In this document: piece by piece, positions 53,990 to 61,930 of the stretch
Layout: each line of letters starts with the position of its first letter
Numbering within the stretch: position 1 is the stretch's first letter
Assembly (NCBI GenBank): GCA_964468435.1
Contig: CAYXVE010000017.1
Coordinates: 15,985-79,984 of the forward strand
Reading direction: 5' to 3'
Length of the DNA: 64,000 nt
From: JBCCTX01 sp964468435
GTDB taxonomy: Bacteria; Bacteroidota; Bacteroidia; J057
Notes under the pieces: generated by a model
What the model saw: the letters and a program-made list of their open reading frames with translations, nothing else
What the model was told of the DNA's origin: nothing
Databases searched by the model: none
Made by a program: the position numbers and the translations under genes

Positions 53990-55147
53990 TTAACTAATTG
54001 GCATGCCTTGAATGTCCAATACCTGTCCGTCACTTAGGTCTTTGTAACCAGTTGTGATCAGATAATCACCTTTTTTCAATCCCTCTTCGACTACTACTTG
54101 TCCTTTATTGCTAAGCCCTGTTTTGATATTGACTCTTTTGGCCATCCAGATATCATCTTCACTTTTTTCAGCTACAAAGACGAATGAGCCTTGATCAGAA
54201 CGTTGTATAACATTAACAGGGATGGTAACAGCCTCATTGATCGTCCGGTCGTTGATGGAAATTTCTCCAAACATATTGGCTTTGAAGTCGCTACTGGGAG
54301 GAAGCTGAGCTTCCACTTCAAAGGTTCTGCTTTGAGGGTCAATGGATTGTCCTACAGAACTTATGCGCGTTAGGATTTCTTTGTCTAGTGCAGAGAAGTA
54401 GATGTTTACCGCATCTCCTTGCTTAACGTGTGGAATGTAGGATTCAGCGATATTGGCCACCAGACTGAGGTTGCGATTGTTGACAACCCGGAAGAAAGGA
54501 GTGCCTGGAGCTACTGCCTCACCGATTTTGGGAAAAATCTTATCAATGGTACCACTGATTGGAGCTTTGACAATAGTCATGTCTGCTTGTTCCTCTAGGG
54601 TTGCCAGACGCTTTTGCAGTGTTTCCATTTGGTTTTTAGCGGTAAGGTACTGTACCTCAGTACCTATTTCCTGCTCCCAGAGATTTTTCTGCTTTTCAAA
54701 GAGTATTTTCGTGAGGGACAACTGAGTCTTAAGTTCTTCGATATTCCGTTTGATGACGGCGTCATCAATCTTAGCTAGTACGGTATTAGCTGCCACTTGT
54801 TGTCCTTCTTTTACATGGATAGACAGAATATTACCTGCTGTTTTGGGGCTTACAATAATATTTTGATTGGCTTCTACTTCCCCTTGCACTTTAATATAAT
54901 GCTTGAATTCTCTAGCGGAAATTTGATCCACTTTTACGGCAACGGTTCTCGTCTGTCTTGCAAGGCTGGGATCAAGTTCGGCGAGTTCAGTCTCAAGCTC
55001 ATTGATCTGTTCATTGAGCTGAATCTGTTGAGTTTTCAACTTTTTCAGCTGGGCTTTTTTCGCTTCCAATCCTTTCACCTGTTGGCTTCCGCAGCCAGTA
55101 AACATCCAGAGTAGCGTAAAGGATAATATGGTGAATAACTGTTTCAT
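53990..55147 (-). CDS. RND periplasmic adaptor lipoprotein (membrane fusion protein)
   Basis: The 385-residue protein has a lipoprotein signal with lipobox FTGC (Cys19). Residues about 27-62 are a short Leu/Glu/Lys coiled coil, and from 75 the MFP core begins: a lipoyl half EVEANQNIIVSPKTAGNI, a hairpin helix pair (about 115-165), the second lipoyl half IVKAPISGTIDK, a beta barrel, and a membrane-proximal domain ending in LDIQG. It links the permease to TolC. A coiled coil between the lipid anchor and the lipoyl domain is not standard. It lies 41 bp before the permease gene. Confidence 0.93.
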   Translation of the reverse strand: MKQLFTILSFTLLWMFTGCGSQQVKGLEAKKAQLKKLKTQQIQLNEQINELETELAELDPSLARQTRTVAVKVDQISAREFKHYIKVQGEVEANQNIIVSPKTAGNILSIHVKEGQQVAANTVLAKIDDAVIKRNIEELKTQLSLTKILFEKQKNLWEQEIGTEVQYLTAKNQMETLQKRLATLEEQADMTIVKAPISGTIDKIFPKIGEAVAPGTPFFRVVNNRNLSLVANIAESYIPHVKQGDAVNIYFSALDKEILTRISSVGQSIDPQSRTFEVEAQLPPSSDFKANMFGEISINDRTINEAVTIPVNVIQRSDQGSFVFVAEKSEDDIWMAKRVNIKTGLSNKGQVVVEEGLKKGDYLITTGYKDLSDGQVLDIQGMPIS

Positions 55148-55203
55148 GTCTTGTAATTATGTTTTATGGATGTTAAAGGTTTAGCAGTGTTGTATGGTTT
55201 TTG

Positions 55204-56541
55204 TTAATAGTTTCTGAAATCGCCTATAAGTTTTTGTAGGTCGAGTTTGGCTATGAGGTATTCAAATAGACTAGCGATATAGTTGGATTCAGCTTGTTTG
55301 AGCTGTGTCTCGGCATCGTTGACCTCCAGACTGGAGCCCACCCCTTCCTTGTATTTGATCCGGGTGATGTTGTACACTTTTTCAGCAAGAGTCCGGTTTT
55401 TTTCCTGTGCTTCGAGGTTCGTAAATGCATTGTTGAGGTTGGCGATAGCCTGACGAATTTCCAGGGATGAGCTATTCTCGAGTTGTTCCATATTGTTGTC
55501 GATCTGTTGGATCTTCAGATTGGAACGCTGAATTTGCCTTAGTTTACGGTTGCCATCGAATATAGGCAATGTAAATGTAGCCCCTACTAAACCTGTTTGG
55601 AAGTTGAAAGACTGTGCATCCTCCCATTGTCTGTTCCAGTTGTAGCTGGCAAAACCATATAATGTAGGGAGAAATCCCGCCTTATAACTTTTAAGTGTAA
55701 ATTCTTCTACTAGTTTTTGCGTGTTCAGAATTTTGTATTCCAATCGTTGGGTATAATCGAAGTCAGATTTCAGGGTAGGAGAAGCAGGTCTTATTTCCAG
55801 GCTTTCCATACTTTCTGTGAGTTCGATTGTAGCGTTGACGGGCATCCCCATTTGAAATTTTAGCAGGTCAATTCCCACTGTTGCGAGTTGCTTGACCGAG
55901 GATCTTTCTGAGCGTAAATTATTGAGGTTGATTTCCAATCTTTCTACGTCTATTTTCTCAGCAAACCCTTCTTGATGCAGTGCTTCGGTTTCGCGGTAGA
56001 GTTTTTGAACCCTTTCGATGTTGGCATCGAGCAGGTTGAGTCTCTCCTGGGATAGCAATGCTGAGTAATAGGCTTTACTCACATCATAAGCCGTCTGTTC
56101 ACGATTTCGCTGTGTATTGAGTTCTGTCAGGGAGACGTAAATAGTAGAAGCTTTTACACCGAGAAAGAATCTTCCATCGAAAATGAGCTGGGAGATACTT
56201 CCCCCCCATGTTGCTTGCCAGGGTAGACCAAAGGTTACATCCTGTGGTTCGCCATTTTCACCAGGAAGTACGAAGACGGGAAGCTTGAAATTGTAGTTGA
56301 GGTCTGCTGTACCTTCAACCTGAGGAAGACCATTTGCGATCAACTCGCTCACATCCTTTTGTGCGATGTATTCGTCGAATTTACTATTCTCCAGGTTGAT
56401 ATTATTTTCCATGGCATACTGAATACACGCTTTGAGTGTCAGTGGCATAGGATCGTCCTGAGCCATCAGACTATTGTGCCATACAGTACACAACAGTGAG
56501 ATTAGGATGATTTGATAAATGCTGAAGAGTTTCCGTGTCAT
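55204..56541 (-). CDS. TolC-family outer-membrane efflux protein
   Basis: The 445-residue protein has a signal peptide and two OEP repeats of helices and beta strands: LTLKACIQYAMENNINLEN at about 33-52, long helices with ELNTQRNREQTAYDVSKAYY, and the second repeat with LRQIQRSNLKIQQIDNN and TRIKYKEGVGSSLEVNDAE. TolC forms the outer-membrane tunnel for the RND pump. The stop is 56 bp before the adaptor start. Its start overlaps the tetR stop by 4 bp (ATGA at 56538-56541 on the minus strand). Confidence 0.93.
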   Translation of the reverse strand: MTRKLFSIYQIILISLLCTVWHNSLMAQDDPMPLTLKACIQYAMENNINLENSKFDEYIAQKDVSELIANGLPQVEGTADLNYNFKLPVFVLPGENGEPQDVTFGLPWQATWGGSISQLIFDGRFFLGVKASTIYVSLTELNTQRNREQTAYDVSKAYYSALLSQERLNLLDANIERVQKLYRETEALHQEGFAEKIDVERLEINLNNLRSERSSVKQLATVGIDLLKFQMGMPVNATIELTESMESLEIRPASPTLKSDFDYTQRLEYKILNTQKLVEEFTLKSYKAGFLPTLYGFASYNWNRQWEDAQSFNFQTGLVGATFTLPIFDGNRKLRQIQRSNLKIQQIDNNMEQLENSSSLEIRQAIANLNNAFTNLEAQEKNRTLAEKVYNITRIKYKEGVGSSLEVNDAETQLKQAESNYIASLFEYLIAKLDLQKLIGDFRNY

Positions 56542-57170
56542 GGTTGATAGGTTTGTGCTGAATGATGTTCTTGGTTCATGTATTTTTCGAGTAATTCTCT
56601 TCCTTTATCTGCCACAATTCCGTACATGTAGACTTCAAAAAGTTGAACCTGTACTTTACCGTAGTTGTATTGGTCAGGTGGAAATGAGACTGGATCAAAT
56701 CCCATTTGGATGGACCCGATGCGCATTCTGGATACGATATCCACGTCTATCTCAGGTCTATAGTACTCTTCTTGTATTCCGCGCTCAAGATTTTTTATTA
56801 CTTTATCCAAGAAGAATACCGAGATTTCTTTCTCGATAACGTTCCAGGCATCGGGATAATATTTGCGTATTTCATAGATGATCTGAGGAGAGATTTTCTG
56901 AAATATATTGATCATTCTGCGGATTAGTCTGACCAATTCATCTACTGCATCGATTGCAGTTTGGGATATCTCCTCACAACATTTCTGATCTTCTTCGACA
57001 AAGATTTGACACACGTCGTGTACGATATCGGCCTTTTTATCAAAATGCAGGTAAACAGTTTTTTTGGAAATACCCAGATCTCTGGCAATCTGGTCGATCG
57101 TTATCGATCTGACTCCTCGTTGGAGGAAAATGTCATAAGCGTATGATAAGATTCTTTGTTTGGTACCCAC
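56538..57170 (-). CDS. TetR/AcrR-family transcriptional regulator, GTG start
   Basis: The 210-residue protein has the TetR helix-turn-helix at about residues 1-47 (ILSYAYDIFLQRGVRSITI, then DQIARDLGISKKTVYLHF) and an all-helical ligand domain. The start is GTG at 57170: no in-frame ATG lies upstream that would fit. It is the first gene of the RND operon, so it probably represses tolC-adaptor-permease and itself. A palindrome with 7-bp arms sits 22-47 bp upstream of the start. Confidence 0.92.
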   Translation of the reverse strand: MGTKQRILSYAYDIFLQRGVRSITIDQIARDLGISKKTVYLHFDKKADIVHDVCQIFVEEDQKCCEEISQTAIDAVDELVRLIRRMINIFQKISPQIIYEIRKYYPDAWNVIEKEISVFFLDKVIKNLERGIQEEYYRPEIDVDIVSRMRIGSIQMGFDPVSFPPDQYNYGKVQVQLFEVYMYGIVADKGRELLEKYMNQEHHSAQTYQP

Positions 57171-57191
57171 TTTAAGCTTTTGAAAACTCAG

Positions 57192-57217
57192 GAAACTTAA
57201 ATATTTTTTAAAGTTTC
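57192..57217. promoter_or_regulatory. 26-bp palindrome, candidate TetR operator
   Basis: GAAACTT (57192-57198) and AAGTTTC (57211-57217) form perfect 7-bp arms around a 12-bp A/T centre. It lies just upstream of the tetR start in the expected promoter position. TetR dimers bind such palindromes to block transcription. Inferred from position and symmetry. Confidence 0.5.
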
Positions 57218-57390
57218 TTCATGGAGAACGGAAATTTTCAGAATAGGTTTGGGAAGGAGGTATTAAATTTCCATAAAATTTTTGTTTAATTAGGATAGTG
57301 TAGATAAAGCAAATTCGACAAAAAAATTAAACAAAAGCAGATTAATGATATGAAACTGTAGAATCTGGGAATGAATGTAAGGATGAAGGG

Positions 57391-57426
57391 AAAAAAAGGA
57401 GTTGTAACAATATGAAACAACTCCTT
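57391..57426 (-). terminator. Likely terminator of the LRR-protein gene
   Basis: GGAGTTGT (57398-57405) and ACAACTCC (57417-57424) form a stem of 8 bp, extendable by two A-T pairs, with an 11-nt loop. On the minus strand it is followed by seven T residues (57391-57397), 40 bp after the stop of the LRR gene. The + strand side also has a T-rich tail, so it may work both ways. Confidence 0.65.
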
Positions 57427-57465
57427 GATTTTTTGCTTGTTCAGATTGATGTGTGCGTACCCTGT

Positions 57466-58029
57466 TTATTTCAAAATCCAGCATGAAGGATTGATTGCTC
57501 GATAGTTTTGAATTTCCCGTTCTTCTATAGCATTGAAAAATACAGAGAGCGTTTTTAGATTTGACAGTTCATAGACACAATCCAAAGAAGTGATTGCACA
57601 TCCATTGCAGTAGAGTTCTCTCAGGTTGGAGAGATTTTTAAGACCGTTTAAATCCACACGATAGGAAATAGGATAGGAAATATCGAGTACTTCCAGATTT
57701 TGGAGTTTTGAGAATGCATCAGTATTCCTAATATTACAGAAAGTTGCATCCAGTGATTTCAGGTAGGACAGAGATTCTATCGGTCTGAAATTTGTTACTT
57801 TTGATTCACTAATATCCAGGTACTCCAGTTGCGGCATAAAGTATAACGGATAAAGATCTTTAATGTCGCTACCTGAGCAGTCCAGTTCCTTGAGTGTGAG
57901 AATGTAGTCGATGTCATTACGGGTAAAGCAACCTTCCAATTCCAGATTTTCGGCCAGTACCGATTTCCATTCATCGGATAGGAACTCCCATAATCCATCG
58001 AGCAAGAGCGTTACTGAAGGTGAGTCCAT
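57466..58029 (-). CDS. Cytoplasmic leucine-rich repeat protein
   Basis: From the ATG at 58029 (MDSPSVTLLL) the product is 187 residues; an upstream open stretch to 58110 is unlikely to be translated. After a 50-residue N-terminal helical cap come about six 22-residue LRRs: LKELDCSGSDIKDL, LEYLDISESKVTNF, LKSLDATFCNIRNT, LEVLDISYPISYRVDL, LRELYCNGCAITSL and LKTLSVFFNAIEE. There is no signal peptide. LRRs are protein-binding scaffolds; partner unknown. A terminator lies downstream. It is divergent from the barrel gene at 58260. Confidence 0.75.
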   Translation of the reverse strand: MDSPSVTLLLDGLWEFLSDEWKSVLAENLELEGCFTRNDIDYILTLKELDCSGSDIKDLYPLYFMPQLEYLDISESKVTNFRPIESLSYLKSLDATFCNIRNTDAFSKLQNLEVLDISYPISYRVDLNGLKNLSNLRELYCNGCAITSLDCVYELSNLKTLSVFFNAIEEREIQNYRAINPSCWILK

Positions 58030-58259
58030 AATATAAATGTTAGCGCTTAGAGTATATAAATCATGTATTTTTTCCCAAACCAAACACGCTATAAAATTAG
58101 CTCGTCTCAAAAAGATAATTGTGTAACTTTTCAGCAGATTTGTGTAAAAAAATCAATGAATATCAGGTCGAAATGATATAAAAAAAACTGTTAATTATGT
58201 TACATGTATATTTAATAGGCTGAATTCATCACTTGTAAAATAGAAAAAATCAAGTTAAC

Positions 58260-58871
58260 ATGGGTAAGAATTTTATCTTTTATGCTGTTTTCTTACTAAG
58301 CTTACTATACCAGGTAAATGCAAATGCTCAGGCGCATCAACAGGGGGAGGTAGATCTGGCAATTGGTATAGGAAATAGTCTGATTGGAACCATTTTTGAT
58401 ATTACGACTAGTATATCTGGCACTGAGGGTTCATCCTCACCCGTAATCAACGTCATGGCAGATTATGGAGTGCTTAATATAGTCAGTGTAGGGCTGGCTT
58501 TTTCCAATCAGCAGTACCGGATTGAATTTGATGACAGCAGTGGGGATTTTGTGGATAAGATCCGCTGTCTCAATTTTGGACTCAGACCCTTGCTTCACTT
58601 TTACAACAGTGACAATCTGGATTTGTACGGAGGTTTTCGTATCAGTTATACCCGTTGGTCAGCGACTTCAACCAATACTGTGGCTGGGTATGATCCGCTA
58701 GAACCCTACTCTTTGAGATCTGTGGGATTCCAACCATTAGGAGGTGTATCTTATTACTTTACAGACTGGGTAGGACTCAATATGGAAGTGGGCCTGGGTG
58801 GAGTATATATTTTTGCTGTAGGAGCCAAGATCCGCCTGACGCAGGAGGTGTACATGGGGAGTTCATTTTAG
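58260..58871 (+). CDS. Small outer-membrane beta-barrel protein
   Basis: The 203-residue protein has a signal peptide ending near ANAQA (25) and then eight alternating strands such as VDLAIGIGNSLIGTIF, VISVGLAFSNQQYRIEF-type, LDLYGGFRISYTRWSA and LNMEVGLGGVYIFAVGAKIRL, giving an OmpW/OmpA-like eight-strand barrel. No enzyme motif. It is followed after 56 bp by tRNA-Arg. Function unknown. Confidence 0.65.
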   Translation: MGKNFIFYAVFLLSLLYQVNANAQAHQQGEVDLAIGIGNSLIGTIFDITTSISGTEGSSSPVINVMADYGVLNIVSVGLAFSNQQYRIEFDDSSGDFVDKIRCLNFGLRPLLHFYNSDNLDLYGGFRISYTRWSATSTNTVAGYDPLEPYSLRSVGFQPLGGVSYYFTDWVGLNMEVGLGGVYIFAVGAKIRLTQEVYMGSSF

Positions 58872-58880
58872 CAAAAAATG

Positions 58881-58912
58881 TTGGGAGGAATGTACAAGAT
58901 TTATTATCTTTG
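58881..58912 (+). promoter_or_regulatory. Bacteroidota-type promoter of tRNA-Arg
   Basis: A TTG at 58881-58883 and TATCTTTG at 58905-58912 (exact match to TAnnTTTG) are separated by 21 bp, in the normal range for the major Bacteroidota sigma factor. The predicted start is near 58919, about 9 nt before the tRNA. Confidence 0.6.
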
Positions 58913-58927
58913 CAATCTTATAAAAAT

Positions 58928-59004
58928 GCACTCGTAGCTCAACTGGATAGAGCATCTGACTACGGATCAGAAGGTTGAGGGTTCGAATCCTTCCGAGTGT
59001 ACCA
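58928..59004 (+). tRNA. tRNA-Arg (anticodon ACG), CCA encoded
   Basis: The 77-nt cloverleaf has acceptor arms GCACTCG (58928-58934) and CGAGTGT (58994-59000), discriminator A59001 and an encoded CCA (59002-59004). The first acceptor pair is G-T (G1-U72), slightly unusual. The anticodon loop CTACGGA gives ACG, which reads CGU/CGC/CGA when A34 is converted to inosine by TadA. The T-arm GGGTTCGAATCC is canonical. Confidence 0.97.
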
Positions 59005-59012
59005 GGCAATAC

Positions 59013-59054
59013 ACAACGGATGTAAGATGTAAAATCATTTCTGACATCCGTTGT
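59013..59054. repeat. 11-bp inverted repeat after tRNA-Arg
   Basis: ACAACGGATGT (59013-59023) and ACATCCGTTGT (59044-59054) are perfectly complementary with a 20-nt loop. No T-run follows on either strand. It could be a transcript end, a processing stem or a footprint of an element; it lies 18 bp from the stop of the pentapeptide-repeat gene. Confidence 0.55.
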
Positions 59055-59072
59055 ACTGTTTAGATAGTCAAG

Positions 59073-59954
59073 TTACAGTTCCATAGCTACTTTTTCCCCA
59101 GGTATGTCGTCCAGGTTAGGAGTTCCCTTTAGAAAGTAAGTATCCTCAAAATTGATTTCATCTTGTACCTTTATTTTCTGAAGATGTATTTCAGCCATAA
59201 AATGACACTGATCAAAATAGCTGTTTTTGTGTCCAGAATGTTGGAAATGAACTTCATGTCGAAAGCGAGCATGGCTAAAATGAGCCTGATCCTTGAAGCG
59301 TGTGTAATGGAAAAATAACTTGGCCCTGCTATCTAGTAAGGTAAAATCAGCATACTGGTAAAAGGTGCAGACATTAAACTGCGCTTCAGCATTAAAGACA
59401 GATTGCTGGAAGCTGGTGACGCCACTGAAATTGGCCTTCATGAAGTTGGCTTTCTGATGAAAGAAGCTGTTGTGAAAGCGAAGCTCCTCCTCGAAGTCGC
59501 ACTGACTAAAATATGCATTTTCGTGAAAGCTCCCTTCTTCAAAGCTGGTCTTACCATTGAAGACAGATTGTGAAAAGTCAGCTCTGCCCTGCACACTTGC
59601 TGCACGGAATGACACTTCGTCTTCAAAACGGCAGTTGATGAAAGATACCGCACTCATAAAATGAGTGCGAACAATTGAGTCAGGTGTCTGACTGAAGGCT
59701 GACAGGGATTTTTGGAAGGTGCAATTGACAAAGGTGATCGGAACCATGATCTGTACCTGGTATATCCCCTGGCTAATCATCTGTGGGGACGACCAAGTTG
59801 TGAGGTTAATCTCTTCATCAAAGGTTTCATTTTCTACGTATATGGGCTCACCGCTTTGGAATAGCGTTTTCAGAGATAAAGTTCTTTTTTGAGATACTCT
59901 TTGAGAGATACAGGAACCTAGGAGAATGAGGATAAATATGATGGTAAATTTCAT
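59073..59954 (-). CDS. Pentapeptide-repeat-like lipoprotein
   Basis: The 293-residue protein starts with a lipoprotein signal, lipobox LLGSC (Cys15). Residues about 70-280 are an uninterrupted series of repeats in which Phe or Leu recurs about every five residues: VTFVNCTFQKSL, VSFINCRFEDEVSF, ADFSQSVFNGKTSF, AYFSQCDFEEELRF, ANFMKANFSGVTSF, AQFNVCTFYQYADF, AHFSHARFRHEVHF. This is the right-handed beta-helix of pentapeptide repeat proteins with F-x-x-x-x-F spacing. It follows a protease lipoprotein gene in the minus direction by 65 bp. Pentapeptide proteins can mimic DNA or bind partners; here the surface location suggests a structural role. Confidence 0.75.
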   Translation of the reverse strand: MKFTIIFILILLGSCISQRVSQKRTLSLKTLFQSGEPIYVENETFDEEINLTTWSSPQMISQGIYQVQIMVPITFVNCTFQKSLSAFSQTPDSIVRTHFMSAVSFINCRFEDEVSFRAASVQGRADFSQSVFNGKTSFEEGSFHENAYFSQCDFEEELRFHNSFFHQKANFMKANFSGVTSFQQSVFNAEAQFNVCTFYQYADFTLLDSRAKLFFHYTRFKDQAHFSHARFRHEVHFQHSGHKNSYFDQCHFMAEIHLQKIKVQDEINFEDTYFLKGTPNLDDIPGEKVAMEL

Positions 59955-60019
59955 GATGTTGAGGTTATTAAGTGGAGAAGCCCAGGATGAGCTTCTCCGT
60001 TGTGTATGAAATACTGCTT

Positions 60020-61756
60020 CTAGTTGGCGAAGGGTACATCGTTACGTCTGAGTTTTGCGCTGTGAATTTTGCTTTGCAGATTACCTTCCCCGTACTCGTG
60101 TTTTAGGAATTCAAACACTTCTTGTTGGGTGTATGCATTAGGGTTTTCATTGGATACAACAGTGTTGTATTTACTTTTCGCCAGTTTTTTCTTGCTGAGT
60201 GTTTCTGAATTATTGAAACTGAACTTGTCAGCAGTCATGGTTTCGGGATTTCCGTTTTGAGATCTGGAAGCATATCCATTTTGGAAATAGATGGGGTCTG
60301 TAGTCGTGTAGAACAGGTTATTCATTTCATTTTCTTCCTCAAACATATCTTCAGTATCAGCAAACATTACGAGGTAATAAAATCCGGTGATTTCAGGCAT
60401 ATAGTAGGTTCTGGTCTGGCTTTCAAGGCCCCAGACAGATCCAGTAAAGTTACCACCAGAGCTGATTGGGTAGTTGAAGACGCAATGGTTGTTTTGGGGG
60501 CAGTTGAATGTGCCCTGGGGCACAGAGGTGCTGAATTTATCGTAGAAGATCACACCGTAATCCTTCATGTTGAAGGGATTGAAGTAGAGGTAGTAGTACG
60601 ACCAATCTAATCTGGGTGAAGCCTCCTGGCCGCCAATATTATAGATGTTGTAATCGATGATTCGCTCATTGGGATATCCGCTATATTGATAATTGGAATA
60701 GTCTGAAAAAATCCATGGGGCGAGGTCTACGCCGGTTGTTACAGGCTGAGGATCGACGTTATCGGGATCATTGTTATCTGGAGGTGTGACTCCATCTTCC
60801 GCATCTGCTGCGATGAGCAGGGGTTTTTCGCCATTGGAACTGGTACAAAACTCTTCAATGAGATAATTGTAGTCAATCCAGATGTATCCCTTGTCGCCCC
60901 AGAATTCTCCCCAGGAGTTGATTACCCTGAAGGCACCATTGGGACCCTTGTTGTCGTCATATCCTGCAATGACCATGGCATGGTAGGCATGTATGCCTAC
61001 ATTGGCATAAGTGGTGCTGGAAGAAAGAACATTGTCGCTATTCCAGGTCATGAAGTTATCGGCCAGTCTGGCTCCTAGTATTACAGGAATGTTTTTGGCC
61101 AGATTTTCCTTAATGCTTTGTATGGAAGGATTAATTTTGCGCCAGTATTTAATCTTATGTTGGATAGCCTCTTGTGTCCAGCTTGATTGCAAATTGGCGC
61201 TAGAGCAATCACCCAGATTATTATAGGGAACAGTCTGCATGGTAGCGACGCCTCTTTCCTGTAGGATATCTAGTGCAAAGGAAAAATTGGTGCCATCGCA
61301 GTTTGGAGCCTTCTGGTGATCGGGAATGGCTAAAAAATGGTCCTTGGGGCTGAATTGATTGGCGGGTGAAGTCAACTGGTTGGTCGAGAGGCCATTTGAC
61401 ATGCCGTACAGTGCGGTTTTGATGTTGTAAGCTAAGGCCCATGACACACAAGTACCATATTGGCCCTGATCGCCAATGGGTGGAAATTTAGAGATCAAAT
61501 CGACAGAAGCAGGCAGACTGGTACCTACTAGGCTGAATCTCAGGGATGTAGGAACTTCGCCTAGGTTATCCTCCCCGCTCCAACCCGTGAAATACTGGGG
61601 GGTATTACCGTCTTCATTATTTGGTATTACATTCTGATCTTCTTCTTCGAAAATTTGATCTAGGGTGTCTTCTTTACAGCTGAAGGTTACTGTTGCTAAA
61701 GTGAGAAGCAACAGATAAGAAAGGAATGTGAAAAGTGATTTCAATGGGAATTTCAT
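60020..61756 (-). CDS. Lipoprotein C1-family (papain-like) cysteine protease
   Basis: The 578-residue protein has a lipoprotein signal (lipobox TFSC, Cys27), an acidic linker, and a papain-like domain from about 85. The catalytic motif is GDQGQYGTCVSWAL with Cys103, the oxyanion Gln is at 97-99, and the His259 (AYHAMVIAGYD) and Asn280 (VINSWG) complete the triad. The C-terminal half (about 325-500) is a beta-rich domain with aromatic strands, and the end is basic (KLAKSKYN). There is no T9SS sorting domain; the lipid anchor places it on the outer or inner membrane. It precedes the pentapeptide lipoprotein gene. Confidence 0.9.
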   Translation of the reverse strand: MKFPLKSLFTFLSYLLLLTLATVTFSCKEDTLDQIFEEEDQNVIPNNEDGNTPQYFTGWSGEDNLGEVPTSLRFSLVGTSLPASVDLISKFPPIGDQGQYGTCVSWALAYNIKTALYGMSNGLSTNQLTSPANQFSPKDHFLAIPDHQKAPNCDGTNFSFALDILQERGVATMQTVPYNNLGDCSSANLQSSWTQEAIQHKIKYWRKINPSIQSIKENLAKNIPVILGARLADNFMTWNSDNVLSSSTTYANVGIHAYHAMVIAGYDDNKGPNGAFRVINSWGEFWGDKGYIWIDYNYLIEEFCTSSNGEKPLLIAADAEDGVTPPDNNDPDNVDPQPVTTGVDLAPWIFSDYSNYQYSGYPNERIIDYNIYNIGGQEASPRLDWSYYYLYFNPFNMKDYGVIFYDKFSTSVPQGTFNCPQNNHCVFNYPISSGGNFTGSVWGLESQTRTYYMPEITGFYYLVMFADTEDMFEEENEMNNLFYTTTDPIYFQNGYASRSQNGNPETMTADKFSFNNSETLSKKKLAKSKYNTVVSNENPNAYTQQEVFEFLKHEYGEGNLQSKIHSAKLRRNDVPFAN

Positions 61757-61863
61757 GATTTAGAAGGTTAAAGTTATTTATCATTTACATCCCAATGATT
61801 CGAGTTAAACTTTTTCTCTTCACTCATTCATTGAAAAAAAATATGAATTACCTGAAATTAGGT

Positions 61864-61895
61864 AAAAAAAGGGAAGTCGCATGCAGCGACTTCCC
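61864..61895 (-). terminator. Rho-independent terminator of the right-edge T9SS protein gene
   Basis: GGGAAGTCGC (61871-61880) and GCGACTTCCC (61886-61895) form a perfect 10-bp stem with a 5-nt loop ATGCA. On the minus strand it is followed by seven T residues. It lies about 35 bp after the stop of the upstream gene at 61931 and before the protease gene. Confidence 0.85.
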
Positions 61896-61930
61896 CCTTC
61901 CATCCAGTCTTTTTAAACTAGCTAACCTAT

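Noticed and set aside
57290..57484. 64-codon minus-strand frame overlapping the end of the LRR gene
   Set aside because: It reads through the terminator hairpin and has no plausible domain; most likely spurious.
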